Below, in pieces: positions 60,966 to 64,000 of a stretch of DNA of 64,000 nt (within the stretch, counting starts at the first letter, position 1; each line of letters opens with the position of its first letter). The notes under the pieces were generated by a model. The model was not told the DNA's origin. It saw only the letters and a program-made list of their open reading frames with translations, and did no database searches. The DNA is from Oscillospiraceae bacterium (GTDB lineage Bacteria > Bacillota > Clostridia > Oscillospirales > Oscillospiraceae), in assembly GCA_009780175.1 (NCBI GenBank), contig WRAO01000002.1:1-64000 (forward strand), written 5' to 3'. The position numbers and the translations under genes were made by a program.

Positions 60966-61168
60966 CTTCGTCTCTCCCGTCCTTTTCGGCAAAGCCGAAA
61001 AGCTTTTTCGCCGCCGAGTACATGCCAGTGTGCGACAAAGGCGAAAAAATCAAATCCCATCTCATTCGGGGCTCCGCCTCGAATGAGACACCACATCCTC
61101 CACAGAGTCCGGCCCGCAGGCCGGTTCCCCTTCAGATTGAATGCGCAGCATTCAATCTGGGGCGTTAG
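60966..61168. repeat. Multi-hairpin repeat element, family Z (copy 2)
   Basis: Same order of palindromes as copy 1 at 49335. The last stem is CAGATTGAATGC/GCATTCAATCTG and differs from copy 1 by two fully compensated pairs. It supplies the GGC TAA end of the gene at 61165. Confidence 0.85.
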
Positions 61169-61425
61169 CCCTTTTTCATCATCTTCTGAATTTCCCCGAT
61201 CAGACGCGAGCCCTCTTGAGTTTGCATCAGGTGATCGAACGTCTGTTTCAATGTCGCCATATCACCGGATTGCACGGCTTGCTTGAGTTTATCCGCGTCC
61301 TGCTCCATGATAGCTTTGACCCTCTGTCCGTCACTGGAGCCGACAATCCGGCCTAAATCGCCCGCACGGGAGGCCACAAACTCCCCCGCTTCATTCGGTC
61401 CCATATGTTGTCCTTTTTGTTCCAT
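61165..61425 (-). CDS. Small hypothetical protein (trio member 1)
   Basis: 86 residues from the ATG at 61425, preceded by GGAGGG. Helical and charged: GRIVGSSDGQRVKAIMEQDADKLKQAVQSGDMATLKQTFDHLMQTQEGSRLIGEIQKMMKK. The pattern of Gly/Asp-separated short helices resembles other small Clostridia proteins found beside trio member 2. Its last codon and stop are contributed by repeat Z. First of three genes transcribed leftwards. Confidence 0.7.
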   Translation of the reverse strand: MEQKGQHMGPNEAGEFVASRAGDLGRIVGSSDGQRVKAIMEQDADKLKQAVQSGDMATLKQTFDHLMQTQEGSRLIGEIQKMMKKG

Positions 61426-61479
61426 AAGGTTTCCCTCCATTCTCTCCAGTATATGAGAAATTCGGTAAGAGGTGCCCTC

Positions 61480-61950
61480 ATGAAAATCTTAGTCTTCTCC
61501 GATTCCCATAACCACATATCTCTCATGGAGGCCGCAATTCAGACCCTCCGGCCCGACCTGATTTGTCATCTTGGAGACTATGACAGAGACGCCTTCTCCC
61601 TCAGCAAACGCTTCCCCTCGATCCCGCTCCGCTCGGTGCGCGGAAATTGCGATATCGGCTCCGCAACTCCTATCTTAGAGAATTTCCTCTTTGCAGAAAA
61701 ACGCATCATCCTAACCCACGGCCACCGCTACTATGTAAAATCCGACCTAACCGAACTCAAGGCGATGGGCCAAGCCGCGGACGCGGACATCCTCCTCTTC
61801 GGCCACACCCACATCCCCTATTATGAGCAAACAGGCAAGCTACACAACCTAAACCCCGGCCCCGCGGCAAAGTCCTGTGCCCAAATCCAAATCGTAGATG
61901 GGAAAATCGAATGCACCCATCTCCCCCTTTCAGTCTATGCCGATTTGTGA
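61480..61950 (+). CDS. YfcE/MJ0936-family metallophosphodiesterase
   Basis: 156 residues from the ATG at 61480 with AGAGGTG upstream. ILVFSDSHNH (D-x-H), CHLGDYD (GD), VRGNCDIG (GNCD), LTHGHRYYV (GH) and LLFGHTHIP (GHTH) are the five metal motifs of calcineurin-like phosphodiesterases. Small YfcE-type enzymes hydrolyse phosphodiester bonds; the natural substrate is unknown. Stands alone, divergent from the trio. Confidence 0.92.
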   Translation: MKILVFSDSHNHISLMEAAIQTLRPDLICHLGDYDRDAFSLSKRFPSIPLRSVRGNCDIGSATPILENFLFAEKRIILTHGHRYYVKSDLTELKAMGQAADADILLFGHTHIPYYEQTGKLHNLNPGPAAKSCAQIQIVDGKIECTHLPLSVYADL

Positions 61951-61982
61951 TAAGATAGTAGAAATGCGGAAATCAGGCACCG

Positions 61983-62207
61983 CACATGTTCAACCCCCAG
62001 CACAATAATCTGCGTGCCCCAAAGCGACATTTTCCTCCGCCGGATGAGGCGGAACCACACGACTTAAATGCGCACAAGCATAAAGTCAAAGGAAGAGATC
62101 TTTAAGAGAAACTGCGTTTCTCTTAAAGCGTCTTTTTGCTTCTTTTTGGCGAAGCAAAAAGAAGGCCCGCCCGGCAGGGCACACCAGCCCCAGACCTGCA
62201 GGGCCTA
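61983..62207. repeat. Mosaic repeat region (modules X2 reversed and Y2)
   Basis: Between 61951 and 62310 I see no gene. About 61983-62081 is the reverse complement of module X at 24641-24730. 62082-62207 matches module Y at 24818-25016 in the same direction, including the hairpin CTTTAAGAGAAAC/GTTTCTCTTAAAG (62100-62128) and CTTTTTGCTTCTTTTTGGCG. Confidence 0.7.
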
Positions 62208-62310
62208 AATAGAAATATTTCTATAGAATCGAGATCAAAAAATAAATGAGAGCACACTCAAAAATTCAAAGAATCATAAAAATGAGTGCGCTCACAACAA
62301 GGAGAAAAAC

Positions 62311-63108
62311 ATGAAAAAATCCCGCATCGCCGTAAAAGTCGGCACCTCCACCCTCACCCATGAAGGCGGCGCCCTCAACTTCCGCAATATGGAGCTCCTC
62401 GTCCGCACCTTGGCGGACCTGAAGAACATGGGGCATGACATCATCCTCGTCACCTCCGGCGCCATCGCTGTGGGTGTCCAGAAATTGCGCCTCCCTGGCC
62501 GTCCTTCGGAGCTTGCGAAGAAGCAAGCGGCGGCGGCTGTCGGGCAATGTGAACTCATGCACCTCTATGACAAATTCTTCAGCGAATACAGTGTTGTTGT
62601 CGGCCAGATTCTTCTCACCCGCGAAGATACGGAGCATCCCGCCGTCCGGGAGAGTCTCCTCAACACCTTTCACGCGATCTTAGACCTCGGCGCGATCCCC
62701 GTCATCAACGAAAACGACTCCGTCAGCCACGAAGAAATCGAATGCCGCGACCGCATTTTCGGCGATAACGACACCCTCTCCGCCGTTGTCGCGGAGATGT
62801 GCGCCGCGGACCTTCTCGTCCTCCTCAGCGACATCGACGGCATGTACACCGACGATCCCCGTAAGAATCCAGACGCAAAGCTTATCCCCGAAATCCGCGT
62901 CATCGACGATGAACTCCGCGCAAAGGCGATGGGCGCAGGGTCCAGCCGCGGCGTCGGCGGGATGATTACCAAAGTCCGCGCCGCTGAGATTTGCATGAAG
63001 GCCAAGATCGACATGATTATCGCCCACGGCGCAAACCCCGCGATTCTCTATGACATTGTTGCAGGCGCCTCAATCGGCACCTTGTTTACCAGCCGCAAGG
63101 AGGGTTAG
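62311..63108 (+). CDS. proB: Glutamate 5-kinase, catalytic domain only
   Basis: 265 residues; the E. coli enzyme has 367 because of a PUA domain, absent here. VKVGTSTLTHEGGALN, VTSGAIAVGVQKL, VINENDSVSHEEIE, FGDNDTLSAVVAEMCAADLLVLLSDIDGMYTDDP and GVGGMITKVRAAEICMKAKIDMIIAHG are the amino-acid kinase motifs. It makes glutamyl-5-phosphate for proline synthesis. AAGGAG precedes the ATG. It lies 4 bp before proA. Confidence 0.95.
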   Translation: MKKSRIAVKVGTSTLTHEGGALNFRNMELLVRTLADLKNMGHDIILVTSGAIAVGVQKLRLPGRPSELAKKQAAAAVGQCELMHLYDKFFSEYSVVVGQILLTREDTEHPAVRESLLNTFHAILDLGAIPVINENDSVSHEEIECRDRIFGDNDTLSAVVAEMCAADLLVLLSDIDGMYTDDPRKNPDAKLIPEIRVIDDELRAKAMGAGSSRGVGGMITKVRAAEICMKAKIDMIIAHGANPAILYDIVAGASIGTLFTSRKEG

Positions 63109-63112
63109 CAGT

Positions 63113-64000
63113 ATGACCGTCAAAGACCAAGCCATCCTCGCCAAACAAGCCGCGACACTCCTCGCCATAGCGAGTACCGGCGCAAAAAATGACGCCCTCG
63201 CGGCAATTGCGAAGGCTTTAGATGAACACCGCCCCCAAATCCTCACCGCAAACGCAAAGGACATCGAAGCGGCCAAAGCCGCCGGTATGGAAGCAGGTCT
63301 GCTCGACCGCCTCACCCTCACCGAAGACCGCATCACCAGCATGATCCAGGGCACCCGCGAAGTCATCGCGCTGGAGGATCCCGTCGGCGAATTTGTCAGC
63401 ATGTCCACCCGCCCCAACGGCCTTGTGATCGGCAAAAAACGTACCCCCCTCGGCGTCATCGCCATCATTTACGAATCCCGCCCCAACGTCACGGTAGACG
63501 CCGCCGTCCTCTGCCTCAAGGCGGGGAACGCTGTGGTGCTTCGGGGCGGCAAAGAGGCGATTCACACCAATACCGCCCTCATGTCCATCATGCGGGACGC
63601 CTTAGTAAGCACCGAAATCCCGGCGGACGCGCTCCATCTCGTACAGGACACCAGCCGCGAAAGCGCCACCGCCCTCATGACACTCACCGGCCTGATCGAC
63701 GTACTCATCCCCCGCGGCGGCGCAAGCCTCATCCGCACGGTGGTGGAAAACACCAAAGTCCCCGTCATCGAGACAGGGGTTGGCGTCTGCCATGTCTATG
63801 TCGACGCGGCGGCGGACCTTCAAATGGCCGCCGAGATCATCGCCAATGCCAAGTGTTCGCGGCCTTCGGTCTGCAACGCGGCGGAGTGTCTGCTGGTCCA
63901 CAAAGACATCGCGGAGGTTTTTTTGCCCAAGGCAAAGGCTATGCTCGACGCATACAAAGTCGAACTCCGGGGCGATGAGCATACCCGCCAAATCCTCGGC
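63113..64000 (+). CDS. proA: Glutamate-5-semialdehyde dehydrogenase, C-terminus beyond the window
   Basis: 296 codons are seen of about 415. AAGGAGG precedes the ATG at 63113. RTPLGVIAIIYESRPNVTVDAAVLCLKAGNAVVLRGGKEA is the NADPH-binding core, and the catalytic Cys lies in NAKCSRPSVCNA. It reduces glutamyl-5-phosphate in proline synthesis, with proB upstream. Confidence 0.95.
   Translation, partial: MTVKDQAILAKQAATLLAIASTGAKNDALAAIAKALDEHRPQILTANAKDIEAAKAAGMEAGLLDRLTLTEDRITSMIQGTREVIALEDPVGEFVSMSTRPNGLVIGKKRTPLGVIAIIYESRPNVTVDAAVLCLKAGNAVVLRGGKEAIHTNTALMSIMRDALVSTEIPADALHLVQDTSRESATALMTLTGLIDVLIPRGGASLIRTVVENTKVPVIETGVGVCHVYVDAAADLQMAAEIIANAKCSRPSVCNAAECLLVHKDIAEVFLPKAKAMLDAYKVELRGDEHTRQILG

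Overview
The window looks like a chromosomal segment of a spore-forming, Gram-positive anaerobe of the class Clostridia. The evidence is an intact pro-sigma-K gene, a gerA-type germinant-receptor operon, strong AGGAGG-type ribosome binding sites, LytR-CpsA-Psr proteins, an AgrC/AgrA-type two-component system and the Firmicutes gene order rimP-nusA-rnpM-ylxQ-infB-rbfA-nrnA-truB-ribF. I cannot name a species. The + strand is strikingly C-rich and G-poor whichever strand is coding, which suggests it is the lagging-strand template over most of the window.

Layout. Bases 1-3760 (minus) hold two tandem Rrf2 regulators, a SipW-like signal peptidase and the start of its probable substrate, a TasA/camelysin-like secreted protein. 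4087-6320 (plus) is a low-GC AgrC/AgrA pair without agrB or agrD. 6395-10186 (minus) is a germinant-receptor operon in the order A-C-B. 10384-18760 (minus) is one long translation and RNA operon from rimP to ribF, with a candidate attenuator in its leader and palindromic repeats inside it. 18776-22893 (plus) has a Crp/Fnr regulator with an apparently leaderless mRNA, an SsuABC-like ABC transporter and a MerR regulator. 22900-28555 is mixed: a membrane protein, a tRNA-Gly, a cytidylate-kinase-like gene, sigK, a Schlafen-domain protein and an AlkZ-related protein. 28265-33515 (minus) has a lipoprotein gene and a TetR-controlled ABC exporter. 33782-36675 holds two tandem LCP genes. 37030-37670 is a phage-like two-gene remnant.

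37667-45107 has the U32 peptidase and mltG genes, a Gly/Cys-rich small membrane peptide, a broken RAYT transposase, tmk, a WecG/TagA glycosyltransferase and thrS. 45287-51096 has an XRE regulator beside a broken small gene and a peptide/nickel-type ABC transporter. 51243-52010 is a five-tRNA cluster (Val, Asp, Phe, Gly, Cys). 52246-64000 contains a second XRE regulator beside a broken small gene, glpK, an aminotransferase, trpS, a TagO/WecA-like gene with wecB, three small uncharacterised proteins, a yfcE-like phosphodiesterase, and proB-proA running off the right edge.

The most unusual aspect is the intergenic DNA. At least seven families of short, structured repeats occur, several with compensatory base changes in their stems. 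One REP-like family is found both around and inside the coding frame of the RAYT transposase. One roughly 190-bp multi-hairpin element supplies the stop codon of two unrelated genes. One hairpin with an identical 10-nt loop but different stems precedes two tRNA genes. Two divergent XRE/small-gene modules each carry an in-frame stop near codon 25-30 of the small gene.
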